From assembly GCA_949152475.1 (NCBI GenBank), contig OX424561.1:27336481-27400480 (forward strand): 64,000 nucleotides of DNA, in the 5' to 3' direction. Positions 1 to 13,900 of the stretch are shown here, piece by piece. The translations under genes were made by a program, and so were the position numbers. The stretch comes from Terebella lapidaria (taxonomy: Eukaryota > Annelida > Polychaeta > Terebellida > Terebellidae). The notes below the pieces were generated by a model, which saw only the letters and a program-made list of their open reading frames with translations, did no database searches and had not been told where the DNA came from. Within the stretch, counting starts at the first letter, position 1, and every line of letters starts with the position of its first letter.

Positions 1-1780
1 TGAGGAACGGGAAATCGTCCCGTTTGGACTGTCGACGGGGCTCGGGTTCCCAGCCCTCTAGGAGTTGGCGACGGAACTCTCCCCAGGGAGTTGCGACCGG
101 GATATTGAGAGCTAGCGCTTCAGCGCGGCCGCGTAGCGTGCTCCGGAAGGTCGTCGTCTTGTTGAGGTCGGAGTAAGTAAAGGCCGCAGCGAATTGTTCG
201 AAACTCCGAACGTATTGAGTGAGATTGCCCTCCTTAAAGGTCGCACGCCATTGAGCCATCTTAGCCGTAGCCAACGTTTGGGGCTCAGACGTGAGTCTCT
301 GTGGCGTGGGCGTGTCAACACTCACCGCAACTGGTGTAGTCGCTGTAGTGGCCGTCGGAGTCGGAACAGCCGAAGTCGCCGGAGCCGTCGTATCTGGGCC
401 GATCGGGGTCGCGTTAGCGGGGGCGGTCGGTGCTGTCGTCGCGGAGACGGCGAGCGATGCGGCGGGTGGTGCCGTCGTGTGGCTGGGGTCGTGTGGTGCT
501 TGTGCAGCGGGGGCCGGTTGACTGTATGGAGGCGTCACCCATGGTATCCCGACTGAGGGTGGGAATACAGCCGGTGGTGGATATCGGTATACCGATCCAT
601 CCGGGCATACACCATGGTACACTAATCCGGGTTGTGTACCATGATAGCCGGTGTCAGCGATCACGCTGGGAACGCCACCATATCCAGGCGGTGGGTTCGC
701 GTAGCCGACATGCGGTGAATAGTATCCGACAGCTACTCCATTTGGAACACCGCTTGTTGCGCCAGGGTATCCGACTGGCGGTACACCATATCCGTTGGTG
801 TTTCCGACTGATTGTGAGATCGGAGGTCCGATCATTTGCACAACACTTTCTGCCGGAGCAGACACAACTTGATCTTGCGACGGATCGAAGCGCGGTTGTT
901 CTCCGGTAGTCGGCGATGGTCGGTGCGTGGTCGGCGCGGGAGCGCGTGTGTCGGAAGTCGGCGTGTCGGGGTCGCAGGGTCGGCGACTTGATGTCGAGGG
1001 TGCTTGTCGGGGTCGCGCTTGTCGCATGGTGGCGCGAGGTTCCGCCGTTGTGTCGCTGGGTCGTTGTTGTCGTAGCGGCGTCGCGATCCGGGTAGCGGTC
1101 GTCATCAGGATGTCTTCGGATGTCGCACCCGTCTGGCTGGGTCGTGTGTACTCTACCACCGTAGGCTCGGTCGGTATGCGTGAGTACATTTCTGGCGCGG
1201 GGCCGTGTTGTCTCGGCGTCATGGACGGCGCCAGGGGTCGATTGGCCGAATAAGCGTTCGGCGGGGTCGATTCCGGAACATTGTCAGACTGACAAACCCA
1301 CTGTCGTATCCGAGAGTTACTTGGTGGGTGCGTAACCATTGACGTGTCTATGGTTACCGGCCGAACGTCCACTGCTAATTGTTCTGGGTCGATATCACAA
1401 TCTACGCTCGCTCTTTGACGTGAGCGCGTATAGTTTCTGTCGGCAAAGTCACTTTTCTGGGTCGCTCTAGCCGGCGTGGCCGAGTACGCTCTAGCGTGCG
1501 CACGCAGAATGTCACTTACTGTATGTGACGGGTCGAGCGGGTCTTCGTCTAGGAACTCCTGCACCAGGTCGGTAGGCGGCGAAAACGATCTCAGGGACGA
1601 ATGGTCGCCAATGGAGTCGAAAAGGCCGGACGGTTGTTGCTCCTGCGACAGTGGAACTGTATCGCTCATGGCGACTGAGCGAGGGCCGGAAGGTCGGAAG
1701 GCCGAATTCGGATTGATCGTCACTTCATCATCCGTAGGGTCGAGTGGCTCACCGCGGGAGGCTCCCGGGGCCAATGCCAT
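1..1780 (-). CDS. Gag polyprotein of an LTR retrotransposon (partial, runs off left edge)
   Basis: I translated the minus strand by hand from the ATG at 1780 and found no stop through base 1, giving at least 593 codons. An in-frame TGA lies five codons upstream, so this is the first possible start. The N-terminal ~480 residues are low complexity, rich in Pro, Thr, Ala and Ser, with a Gly-Tyr-Pro-rich stretch near the middle. The last ~110 visible residues (minus strand, about 330 to 1) contain a retrotransposon-gag-like helical region: MAQWRATF, then FRSTLRGRAEALAL, then WGEFRRQLLEGW. Gag packages the element RNA into particles. A candidate LTR and primer-binding site lie just upstream. The region is much more GC-rich than the rest of the window, as expected of an inserted element. 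Protease and reverse transcriptase would lie beyond the left edge. Confidence 0.75.
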   Translation of the reverse strand, partial: MALAPGASRGEPLDPTDDEVTINPNSAFRPSGPRSVAMSDTVPLSQEQQPSGLFDSIGDHSSLRSFSPPTDLVQEFLDEDPLDPSHTVSDILRAHARAYSATPARATQKSDFADRNYTRSRQRASVDCDIDPEQLAVDVRPVTIDTSMVTHPPSNSRIRQWVCQSDNVPESTPPNAYSANRPLAPSMTPRQHGPAPEMYSRIPTEPTVVEYTRPSQTGATSEDILMTTATRIATPLRQQRPSDTTAEPRATMRQARPRQAPSTSSRRPCDPDTPTSDTRAPAPTTHRPSPTTGEQPRFDPSQDQVVSAPAESVVQMIGPPISQSVGNTNGYGVPPVGYPGATSGVPNGVAVGYYSPHVGYANPPPGYGGVPSVIADTGYHGTQPGLVYHGVCPDGSVYRYPPPAVFPPSVGIPWVTPPYSQPAPAAQAPHDPSHTTAPPAASLAVSATTAPTAPANATPIGPDTTAPATSAVPTPTATTATTPVAVSVDTPTPQRLTSEPQTLATAKMAQWRATFKEGNLTQYVRSFEQFAAAFTYSDLNKTTTFRSTLRGRAEALALNIPVATPWGEFRRQLLEGWEPEPRRQSKRDDFPFL

Positions 1781-1825
1781 CAATGCCGGTCAGGTCTGGG
1801 TCGATAATCCGAGACTAGCTCAGAT

Positions 1826-1843
1826 CCTGGTCGAACGGCGCCA
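1826..1843 (-). other. Candidate tRNA primer-binding site
   Basis: Read on the minus strand, this begins TGGCGCCG immediately after a CA dinucleotide that could end the 5' LTR. Primer-binding sites start with TGG, the complement of the tRNA CCA tail. It sits about 45 bases upstream of the gag ATG. The tRNA was not identified. Confidence 0.4.
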
Positions 1844-1844
1844 A

Positions 1845-2577
1845 TGTGACGAATATCGTTCACGGCCGATATCAAGCCGGTTTAACTGGGTCGTCGTGTG
1901 ATACAATAAGCCGGCAGTTTCAATTTAACTGTTTATTGTGGTGATAAAGACTGATGATCAATCACGCACAATCAGGGTCGCACTCTCACCTACGTCGGGT
2001 GATATCCCAGTCTATATTTCTATATTCCTAATATAGTCCTTTATACAACTTGCACATATATCCGATAGATTATATATATTAATATCGACAGTCTCACAGG
2101 AACTTTTGTATATACGTCCTGCCACTGGGATGTTCACTTCACTTCTGCGCAGTAAACCGGGGCCGAGGGACCATGTGGCTGTGTAATTTCCCGCCAAGTG
2201 TAAGCGGTGTTGTGATAGGTTGAATGTGTGGTGCAATGCGCTGATGTCACCGGGAAAGTGGGTTTCCCCGGCTCGTGTCAATACTTGGAATGCCTGTATG
2301 TGTGCACGTGATGTATGGAGTATGTATGTCAAGTTCTATGTTTAGAAGTCAGTGCATGTGAAGGTCAAGGTCGAGTAAACGGGGCCGAGTGTACTGAGCT
2401 AGCGGGGCCGCAGGTGCGTGGTTTGACCTGTGTATGTAACCATGACTACATGGAGTTTATGTTTGTGATCGTATAGCGTGTACTTGTCCTGTATGTAAGT
2501 CATGCAGAATGAATGTTTGTTGTGGAAATGTGTAGTGCGCGGGAGGGACGGGAGTAACAGTCGCTAAAATTACTACA
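1845..2577 (-). repeat. Candidate 5' LTR of the gypsy-like element
   Basis: On the minus strand the segment starts TGTAG and ends GTCACA, the TG...CA ends typical of LTRs. It contains a TATA-like stretch near 2070-2085 and, closer to its 3' end, an AATAAA signal (forward TTTATT at about 1931). The candidate primer-binding site and gag follow directly. Only one LTR lies in the window, so the boundaries cannot be confirmed by comparison. Confidence 0.4.
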
Positions 2578-2994
2578 CCAGGTTACACTAGACCCTCTGA
2601 GATATATCGTTACTAATTTCAACTCATGATCCACACACGCTTGACTTTCCGTTATTGCAATGCTACAAACAAGTAAACTCTGCCTAAGACTGAGTTATTC
2701 AACCGATATTTCAAGGGACAACGGGATTGTGATTTGTGTGTCTGTCGTACATGTATCTTTAAATTGTACATTTTCACATAATTCAGTGATATTTGTAATA
2801 ATAGAATTTATGCAGACCTTAAATATAATACACTATACGTGTATGTGCGATTATACCATATTGTGTCACCCTTTGTCGTTCGATATATAACTGCTTGATG
2901 ACTAAATGCTAATTTTGCATGCTATTTCGTATGATAAATGATTACTAGTATATACTTGCGATGTTATTCGTCCGCATAACCCTGTTTGAGCCCT

Positions 2995-3300
2995 GTGTGA
3001 TAACAATGGTGAGCGGGCAAATACGAGGGCAAATATCAGGGTAAATACTGGCCGGTATCCTGCCGGCATCCTGCTCATGCGCATCGAATGACGTTGCAGA
3101 AACAACACATGTACGCGTTCTATTGTTCTTAACTTTATTATTTTCACGGTATATAATAAACACAACATCACCTGTTTTTTCCAGCATCTGCCCCGATATT
3201 TGCCCTTGATCCAGGCATTTGCCCTCGGCCTTCGGCCTCGGGCCAACACTGGAGATCTCGGGCAAATATCATGTCAAATACTGGAAAAACCAGGTAATAT
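2995..3300. repeat. Inverted gggcaaata-rich repeat (MITE-like)
   Basis: Motifs such as GAGGGCAAATATC on the left (about 3007-3050) recur in inverse orientation on the right (about 3187-3225). A GC-rich hairpin, CCCTCGGCCTTCGGCCTCGGG, sits at about 3221-3241. The copies are imperfect, consistent with a small decayed inverted-repeat element. Confidence 0.4.
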
Positions 3301-4922
3301 TGTCTATTCATGTGAGCCGCTCATTATATATTATGTGAACCGTTATGTTGCTGATTTTGCATTGTTATTTCGTATAATTGCATTATTACATTACCAAGTG
3401 ATATTTGCAATACTATACAATTAAGATGACGAATGTAGGTGAGAAAATATGTCTCTTCTGAGCTGATGTGAGGTCATTCGAAATACAATTGACAGGTGTC
3501 TATGGCATTGATATCCTTTGACAGTGTTATTCGGTATTTATAACTTCAGCTGTCAGTATTTTTGGCTTTCTCGGTAGGAAGAGTGGCGCTTCTAGGAATC
3601 ACCCCCAATAATTATTCGTTATATAAAAAAGTCCTGAAATGGGGAGTTCTATCCCCTCATTGAGACATACACGTAGTCGCTCATATATCTACAGGAGACA
3701 GCGAGCTGAGAAGACGATAGTTTAATGACTGTATTTGCATATAAATGTAATGTTTATGATTAGCCACTAACGATTGCTAAAAGATGCGGCTAACACGATC
3801 GTGACGAACAAAAAGACACAAATTGTTGTATGGCTTCAGGAGGGGATCGTCAAATATCAGCATCTGAAGATCTTTTTACGTGACCTGCGTCAAGGACATT
3901 TTCACAACGTACACTAATGTCAGGTTTCAACCTACTGCTCCTTTCCCACATTATATACACCTGTACGTACCTTTATATAGCATACCCCCTCCCCTCTAAT
4001 TGGATACTCTTTCGCATCGGCAATAACACGCGGCGATGTTCGCGACAACAGAGAGGGAGATAAAAAAAACATAATTATAATTATATCGGTACACTCACGT
4101 TGTCCATTGGACCTCCGTATGATATTTTCGAGGAAAGTATTTTGTGGGGCGACTAGGCCCCTTCTAGACGGCATGGTGCTTGATTAGTGATCACCGTGAC
4201 CGCCCACGAATCCCTGGCTCCTGTGTGGGCGACGTCGTCCGTGACTTCATCGGGGACAACACTAATGTGAATTGGGTAACTTCCATATTCCAATGGTACA
4301 AAGTGAATCCTACCAATTTTAAAATTTCGTTGGTATTCAGTAATCCTCGATTATGATCTTTAGGGATATTCAAACACGCAGGCCGTGTTGTCGCTGGTAG
4401 ATGTCAAGTTTGACCTTGAAATGATTCTCCTTGGTTTTATCCTCTTATGGATTTCCTAAGATAATATATCCGAGTTTGATCCGTATCCAAGATGATTTGT
4501 TCCATATATATCCACTGCTTGGGCACCCATGGTGCCAGTAATTGTGCTGTAGCTATCCGTGGTGCAGGGCCTACACAGCCTGAAGGCGAACTGGTAGTCA
4601 GGTATGATATTTAATGCTGTCTCGATGGAATGAGAGAACAACCAGTGGCGTTGTCACTGCCTAGCAACAGCCCGTCGTACTGTCACCGTGCACGAACATC
4701 ATCCCCATACATGGAGTAATTATGTCGTTTGCTCATCAGGGGACTCTAATTTCGACATGTTCTCTTCCCACTGAATGCCTCGTCACATTCGATGGACGCC
4801 CTGGCTGTCGCTGTGATGAACAAACAAATTCCGTCCCATCTAGTCTCCCGAACTCTGCTCTATAGATTTCGACCATCCGTTTTGCCCCGTGCGAATGAAT
4901 GTCCCCATCGCCCGAGAAAACT

Positions 4923-4945
4923 CCCTCATGAATTATTCATGAGGG
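4923..4945. repeat. Perfect 11-bp-arm palindrome
   Basis: CCCTCATGAAT and its exact reverse complement are separated by one base. It may be a small hairpin or a protein-binding palindrome. No gene is adjacent. Confidence 0.6.
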
Positions 4946-7900
4946 ACAGATTCCCACCTGTCCTACGCATGCGCACTAGCGCCACATTGGCACTGGCACC
5001 ATGCAGGAGGACAGTTGTTTGTTGTCGTCTGCTACAAGCTACAAATCCTAGTGACAGGAAGAGTTGGTATAAAGTGTCGAGTTGTGGCCCATTTAACCCG
5101 CAGAAATTAACAGGATAAGCAGAAAGAAAATACGCACCTTCACTGCTTCTAAATATTAGAACCGGGAGTTTATATATTTCTGAGACACTACATGAAGAAT
5201 ACAGAAGATGCAGTCAGCTGTCCACCAGACAGAAAAAAATACGATAATTGTGAAATTTTATCTCTATCACTATCGTATGGACATACATAATGTATTTCCT
5301 CAGATATTAGTATCACGTTTGTATAAAGTTGGGAGTCGTTTTACTTCAATCGTTGGTGTGTGTATCCCCCCGTACCCGAGTGTCGCGGGGTAAACAGTGA
5401 TGCAGGTTGCATGGATATTAATTAAAGCGGGGTTTACGTTCAGTTTGTGGGTATTGACGTGCAGTTGGATGGGTGTGTTGTGTGAGTCGTTATCCGGTCG
5501 ATGCTAAGCAAGGCAAGACAAGGTAACGTGGGGTGACGACGACGACGATATTGACCCCCGCCCGCCGGGTAGAACATACTGGCAGGTGCATACAGGTGGG
5601 GGCCCCCTGGTGTTGCCACACGGCTTTGGGATAACCGAACCCCTACTCTACACCCCCTTCAACACGTGCAAACATTGCAATGGTACATGTGCAATGAAAA
5701 GGGGGGCAAACACTGTTTATGTGTGCCAGAGCACCACCCAACAGTATCAATGGGCGCTTTGTTCGATCCGCCTGTTAGCATTCCCATCGAATATGCTTCT
5801 TTTGTCTTTTATTCTTTCTTTTTTCCCCTCATGGAGCAGCTAGCGGTTACACATGGGGCGTCCCGTCGAGTGTATAAGTTTTTAATTTACTGCTGGTCCC
5901 AGAAATTGAAGTGTTGTCGGCGAATGTTTGTCAACGACAATGTTTGTTCTGCAAGTGCTTGCTTGGAAGTTACTTGTGACATTTTTATCCTTTGAATATC
6001 CATCGTACACCCAAATTATTCAGCTACAGTCCTTGGTCGTTAGCTTTGCAAAAAAGGCAAGATATCGAATATATATTTGAGACGACAGGAAATTCGTAAT
6101 TTGCTTACAGCAACTGGCTTCGAAAAAATACAATTTTTTTAAAATGCAAATTTGTTCGATGTTTCATATTAAACTTGTCAAATTAACTGAATGAGACGTA
6201 TTTACATCAAATATTATTACTACAACCAGTCCTTTGAGAAGTTTTGCTCATTTGAACAGGCGGTTCATGCGTGAATACAGCAAATGTATCTATCACACGC
6301 AGATGTAAACAAAGCATAAAAATCTAAAATGGACTGACAAATCCAGGCAAACAACGGTATATCACTGATTATTTTGTCGTTACAACACTATATATGCAAA
6401 TACAAACTGGAAAATCTAATCGATGTGCACTTTTAAGAGTAATTTGGGCATTTGTTTACATTGGGGTTTGATGGATACACTTCGTTTGTTTATATGCCAA
6501 ACTGGCATAAAATGTGTGTTGAAACGGATGGAAAGACAAATCGGACGAACTATAATCGTCGAAATCAATTCGCACATGGTTTGTTATCTTGTATTAGATG
6601 AGTTGCACAAAAATTTGGTTTTGAAAGAACATATTGCATACATTCGAAAGCGGGTGCTTTAACGAAAAAGGCTCTCTCGTGATATTAGCTGTTTTAAAAT
6701 ATTTAAGTCTGTTTATTCCACAATGTGAACTGAAAAAGGTTGAAGCAAGGAAATAAGCCAACACAGTGATACTGTATTCCATCGTGCACCAAGCAATAGT
6801 CAAGAGCAATAAATGAAACATTGATTTTGCAATTGTCAAAACTGCACATCTAAATCATAATTCAAAGCGCGGTAAAGCATAGCCTATATGTACCTATTTG
6901 GAACTTCCGGTTTCGAAAAATCCCATATCCGTGTCTTGTACAATGATAAAAATAGACATTGTACAATACATAAATGTTAATATTTCATCTGCATGCACTA
7001 TCGAGGAATTGATAACAATTACCATTGCTCTAGCCAAATATAGGGCCTACTTGTGGTAAAGTGTATTGTGTACTCTCTAAAAATATCCCCACAAATTGTA
7101 TCAATACAATGGGTTGGTCCCGATTATTCACAACTTAGCAAGGCGTGAGGGCATGTGATTGTTCCCAAACAAAATAAAATCGAGTGTGGCTGCGGTTTTA
7201 TAATATTTTCGGCACTCTCTTACACAACTCGGGAGTATAGTTGTCACTTCGTGGCTTCAAAAGAACACGTGAATAGTAGGGCGGATGAGCCCCGCCCGCT
7301 AAATACCTCTTTCATTGTGATACCAAACACCCCACCCCTAAGTCCCAAACACAAAACCCCCAGCCAAATGTTGATTTATTTATATTTATGATGTATACTA
7401 TATATTATCGGATGATCCCATAGATGTTACGGGTGCGCAATTTATATCCCGCTAGCGTCCCGCTGAGATGTATGTTGTCCCGGTGTTGTCAGGGGTTACA
7501 ACACCTGACACGCACGTATCCCTCCCCCCCCCGCTCCACCACCTCCCAACACTTCCATAAGGTATCGATTGTGGAAGGTCTGGAGAGGATGGGAACACCG
7601 GAGTGTCGTGCGGGTGGGGGTCAGGATTAAATGGACTAGGGACATTATGGGATAAATTGCGAGATTAATCGCCATTAGGAGTTTAACCATCGGTACAGTC
7701 AGCAGGCTGTCATGACATGGTCTGCCACAAGTTTCAAAATAGGTTTGAACCATGTCATGAACGGTCTTTGTTATGAGATGAGGGACCGGAGATATTAAGT
7801 ACACCAGCAGAGAATCTATTTTATGATAATTACGTATAATTCACGTCCGGTGAACATCAGAATCTACCAGCTTTGGTTATCGAGTATTCAGTTATAAACA

Positions 7901-10900
7901 CAAAAAAATGTCAACTACAATGTACAAGACGCATTACAGGCCCATACTATTGAAATATTCCTGTGATGTGTCCCGCGGATACAGTGTCTCACATTCTCAA
8001 GCTTGTGTAAACAATCAATACCCTTGTTAGGAAATCTTTCGATGAAAAGGAGTTGAACCCAGTGCAGTTTTGATTGGAGTCCATCTAGAACAGGTATTGG
8101 CAAGCCTAATAACCTGTGAAACTTAAACTTAATTGCAAAACCGCGTGATTCGATCGCGAACAAGGGAAAAACACCATTTTAGAGAAGGCAATTCATTATC
8201 AAGAATAATGCCATGTTATTTACTGTAAATGCTTCCTGCCGGTTCATTCATGCGGAACAAGGTTGATGGGTCTCTATGGAAAGCCCGAGACTAGATCCTG
8301 CTGGCAATCTTCGGGGGTGATAAAAGTGCTCTCTGGCGTGCCATAATCAAGGTAATTCTGCTCGATCTCAAGGCCGAATCGAACAGCGACGTTAATTGGA
8401 CGTATCAGGAACACCGTGACTAGCCACAAAGCGGCAAGTGCACCATTACCCGAAGTCGGAACTATCCGATATACAGATTTTGAAGTAGACAACGGAACCG
8501 AGACCAAGTTTCAGGACAGGCAATCGTAACCGAGTCCATTGTTCAAGTTTATTGTCCAATATCAGTCAAAATCGTGGAAATTTAAGGAAATAAATAAACC
8601 CGAATGAAGTGAAATCGTAATGCCCAGAAACAAGTTTCTGCCTTTCGGCAGCCGCCATGAATAATGAAAGAATCAAACACAGAAAGTGCACTTCAAAACG
8701 ACTACTTTTAGGAGAAGATCTAGACTAAGTGGTTTTCTCGACACTTTTTTCCGATGACAATCACTTGTTTAGTACTGAACATGTATTCGAAGCCTAGATA
8801 TAATCTAAGTACTCGCATGGAAATTGCTCGTTCCACAGTCCTCTCCCACAGAAAAGTATTTGGAAGGTTTTTTCGTTTATGCCTGACACGTCTTCATAGC
8901 ATGAATCCAGTATTCTCTTCGAATCTTCTCCGAATCCTTCCAAAATGGAACTCAAATAGTTCGAATCCTCTCCGAACAAATTCGGATATGTCGAATGCTT
9001 GTAGAATACCTAGTTTCTTTTCCGCTCGCTTTCGAACAGTTTTGTTCGTTGTTTGGCACTCAAGTGACACTCAATATGTGCAGCATGCCGACAAAAACAG
9101 CCTGCAATAGCCTGCAATTATGCTCCGAAAGTTCAAAGTCATGGTCGAGCAAAAGGTCAAAGGCAAATAATTATAGATTTTGCTATATCTTTGAATTATC
9201 GAACCAACTTTACAAAATGTTAAAAAAAAATACATTTAACACATTTTCTCTCTCTCATTTTTTGTATCAATTTCTTTACCTTTAAATTTTCTTTTTTAAA
9301 GTCGGATTTGTTTATCGGCCAAATTTACAGTCAAGTTTTTCTGAAATCTTGAACCAAAATATTGAAAACAATACTGACTACCAGAAGGATGAGGGTTTTT
9401 TGTTATTGTGATTTCGCAATATTTTCAAAATGTCGGGAAAATACTACCAGAACGAAGGGTTTTTTATTTTTGTGATTTTCGCACTATTGTCAAAATGGCG
9501 GTAAAATTTCGACGAAAAACGCATGTTTCGGACTTTGCAATATATTCAAACGTCCACTCCCTTGAGACCGCTTTATGAAATATTTTGAAACTTCGTTTGT
9601 TAATATGCAGGAGAGTCCACACAAACTGGTCTTTTTAGAATTTTGAGTTTCTCCTTTATTTTTTTTTCTAGCATTTTTATTAACTTTGACAAAAAGTCAT
9701 TGAGAGGATACACCACTTACACATCAAATCGCACACATAAATGAGAAGCCCTTAGATTTGACATACAAAGACATTGAAACCTGAAAATGGCACTTTACCA
9801 TTGTCCGGTATTATATCTTAGCGACCCTTAACGTAGCCTGCTACAAACAGTCAGGTAACGAAGAGTCAAAATTTAAAAGTTATTTCTTGAATATTATCTC
9901 TTCAATGACCTATTTTATGAGTAACTGATCAGCATCCTAATACTGAACGGAAAATAGAGGGTCACCGTACTGGTTTCTTCAACATATTCGATCAAAATCA
10001 CAAACATTTACCTAAAATGACAAAAATTATGGCATTTTTGCACATTTTTTGTCCATATTCACATCTTGCATCATGTTTTCCATGCGAACGGATACGATGA
10101 CTCCTTATTTCCTCCCCTCACTGTTTGGAGCGGACTACTTGTTGAATTTTGACTTCAAAATGATGACTGTTTCCGACAGAAACATTTAATTTTGAGGATG
10201 TTTGTCGGCATTTTCCAGGTGTTATTTTAAACTCAGCGCTGAACTTGCCATCTCAAATTTCGATTTTCTGACAGAATAAAAGCGTCCAATTTCAAGGTAT
10301 ATTTTTTTTGTCATCCTGATTTTTGTTTTCACCATTGAAAACGTAGAAACATTGGTGGTTATAGGTTTTTGATGGACATACATCAGTATATGAGTATATG
10401 TATCATAGAAAGCTCCATAAAATAGCTTGGTGCATTCAAATGGGAAGTCACATAAATATGTCGAAATAACTGATGCCCCTGAAATTTTAGTTGAAACGGC
10501 TATTCTATTCGACGGACCCGACCTTTTTTTTCAAATTCGTGGACAATGTACATGTCTGTGGTAACCGTTCTAGCCCTTGTGCTAACTTTGGAGTAGGTGC
10601 CATCACCCATATGATTATCTATAGTCAAGTTCACTACAAAATCTTTGTTTAGGTTTGTCCGATCAAAATTGAAACCTTATACGTTCCAATTTGGCATAAT
10701 TTGGCACACTTTTGTTTGAAAACTGAAAGAAAAAGAGTTGGAAGACACACAGAGGAGTATTCTATTAAAATATTGTTCTTACAAAATACCATGCAATTCG
10801 GACATAGAATAACATGCCAAATTGTGTTCTAAGTTTAAAATTGATGTACACGTGGAGTGCCAACTTCTTCAGTTTTATGACAGAGATCTGATATTTGTTG

Positions 10901-13900
10901 AAATACATATGGCTTTATGCCAAATAGAAACATGAATGTTTCGAATTGGTCGGCCAATGGCCAAAAATCTTCCGAGGTTTTGCGTCGAACTTGACTTCAA
11001 TGAAGTATTACTTTATAAATGGTCAATTATGAATAATAACTTTAGCATATGATAAATCGAAATCTCCCATGAGCCAGATGTACCTAGCTGGGAGTGTTTC
11101 TCTAGCGTTATTTATTATTCATAAATTTGATTATTCATACTGTCGTATATCTCCGTATATGCTCCACATGTATCATACATCACTGACAATACTGAACCGC
11201 ATGATTGTATTTTTATCATGTTTAGAGGTTAAGCATGATGAAATATTCATCGGGCAGTGAGACACATTATACGGAATTTTATTATTTTGCACTATTATGG
11301 AAGTGGGGCATGAACAAAATGACGAGTTGGGGGGGGGGGGGGTGACTGCACTCGAATAAATACTGCCAAGCTGGTGCAACATCAACAATCGAAATAGAGG
11401 AAATCGTATCCTAACAAAGGATGTGCAGTGTCACCAACTCTGAAAAAAAGGCGCTTTTGGGTTCACTAACGAATATATGAGGTTCCATAACTCTATTTTG
11501 GGGTTCTTCACAATGACAAATATTTGTTTGCAGATATTTATACCAAGAAGGTTAGAGAACAACAGTAAAGTAAATTCATATAATCTGTAATTCATTTACA
11601 TCCCTGTTGCGCCATGGCAACAGTTCAGTTTGCCGAAAATTACGTGAGCCCCACTATACAACAAATAAAATTGCACATCCTGGAAACTATCAAATTTTTA
11701 GGAAACCATGTTGGGAAATCTTAATGATGTTGGTCATGCCAACTTTGTGACACGACCAAGTGTCTTGTTTGATTTCTAAGGGTCTGGGTGTCTTAAAGTG
11801 ATTTTGGCAGTAAGTTATGGATTTTTCCATAACTTTCTGATTGAACGAAGAAAACATAACAGTTATATATCTGCACTTGTATGCTCAAACAGATGCCCCT
11901 TTCTAATCGATTTCGTTGCGAGTTTCTGGTGGAGATATTTTGAGTTTGTTAACATTACCGCCATTCTCGGTGCTTTGTACTCCTTGATGCAGTGCGATTC
12001 CAGCTTACTCGTATATCTTCGAGCCAATCGAGCGCGAAATAGGTTAAGTCAGAGGTAACTCTGAGTTGCGCACAAAACGAAACAAAAGCGGCTGCTAGTA
12101 TTGTTATATGCTTGATTTATCCAACTGATCAAACATAGTTTGTTTTGTAACCTATTTTTCTGAGACCACAGGCATATATGTAATTGATTTAGAAAAATAG
12201 TTTTTCCACCAACATCACTTTAAGGACTTTACTTCATAATATTTAATTTCGAACCTTTGACGGTTTAGTATCGAATGTATAGCATAGACGACGGATAGCA
12301 GTAAGGTATGGGAAACTATACGAGTCAACCTGCAACGAAATGCTTAGAGAGTGTAAAGTCGTACCCAAGTTATCTGTTGAACTTATAAAACGGGTGTGTT
12401 TGTAATGGACGAATTATTAACGGTATCAACTGTGGTACAAATTTCTCTATAGAACGCTTGAAGGCTAATGATGGAACTCATTTTGATACATACATTACAA
12501 GGTTCTTGAATAAAATTAAAAAGTTCTCTGAAGAACTTGAAATGTTCTATTTGGGACTTTAGGTATTTTAAAATGGATCAATTTTGAACCCTTTGCATGT
12601 TCTTCGTCAAACCTGCATAAAAGAAACGTTTGGTTTCAGACAAAAAAAAACGTTTGATAGTTCCATACATTATGAAGAAGCTCAAAGAGACGTTAATATT
12701 CTGCCATAACTGGTTGTTCTAAGATGTGTATACTACTCCAACCGATGTATAAAATGTACATGCATATTAAAGGTTGGTGCAGAACGTCTTCCGAATTTTA
12801 AAATGTATTGATATACGAATACACACAGGAACAAGTAGGGAATAGCCCATACATGACTCCGAACGATCACACCCGATCTCCTTTCTCCAGTCTCATCATC
12901 CAATAATATGCCATAGAAAATAGGGAATTTTCCAGAATTCACGAACCACAAGTAATAGGTAAAATCAGGTGTTCTGAGAAAAATGAACAATTCCAAAGAA
13001 GTACAAACATGACAAACAAGCTCTGTACTCAGAGAAGTGAGTGGAAATTGACTTTGGAAAATACACCCTGCGTCACATAGTCTGGGTTACATGTATCCAC
13101 ATCCTTAGATGTAAATAGCTTTCTTTTCAAATAGATGAGTTTCATCAGGTATCGATTGTGTTCTAACCGTTGAATGTTCTGAATAATATATCACGGTTAA
13201 TGTAACGCATGTAAATGTATGCACATTCCATGCAGTATGCATGTATAAATATCAGATATTTTTTCCATTCCAAGTCATCGTTTTCCTGACACAGACACGG
13301 CTGATGTTCAAGTGAAGTCCGGAACGATCTGAAAATATGCATTACCAAATCTGTGACAGATCACCAAAACGCCCACTGAATTTATCTCTTTTTCATATCC
13401 ACTTTTGGTTAGGACCTCGTGACAAGCCATATATCACGAATTATGTGCCTCATTTCAGACACTCGATAATGTGCATGCAGTTTTTAAACACACCCTATGG
13501 CACCGAAAGGCGCCCTAAAATGTCCTAAACTACCCGTGTACTTTTCAACACACCAGCAATATTATTACAATAGATACATGTCCATAAACTCGAGCCCTAT
13601 TAATGAGGTGAATATTTCGCCCGGGGAAATCAAACCGTCCGCGACAGCTCGGTAAATTTCGTGCGCATTGTGGATTTTGAGGTCCTTGACCGTTGAAAAC
13701 AAGGCTTCTTTCGTGAGTACCAACGTAGATGGCGTGTAAAGCTCATGTCTGTGTCACGAAGGTTCGGATACGATAGTCTAACAAACACACACATAGGTAA
13801 CAACAAAGGGCCAAACAAAAGAAGAAACGACCTCGTTCACGGTCACGGGACAAATGGGGGAATGGAATGGGAGTGCGTATCCGTGGTCAGTGAATCGTTG

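Noticed and set aside
194..1901. Arg/Ser/Gly-rich plus-strand frames
   Set aside because: They are antisense to the long gag frame, with composition explained by its Pro/Thr/Ala-rich codons.
8274..8507. 77-codon minus-strand frame with a hydrophobic stretch
   Set aside because: One hydrophobic segment and no family match. It does not resemble any Fuseless-like exon and no flanking exons were seen.
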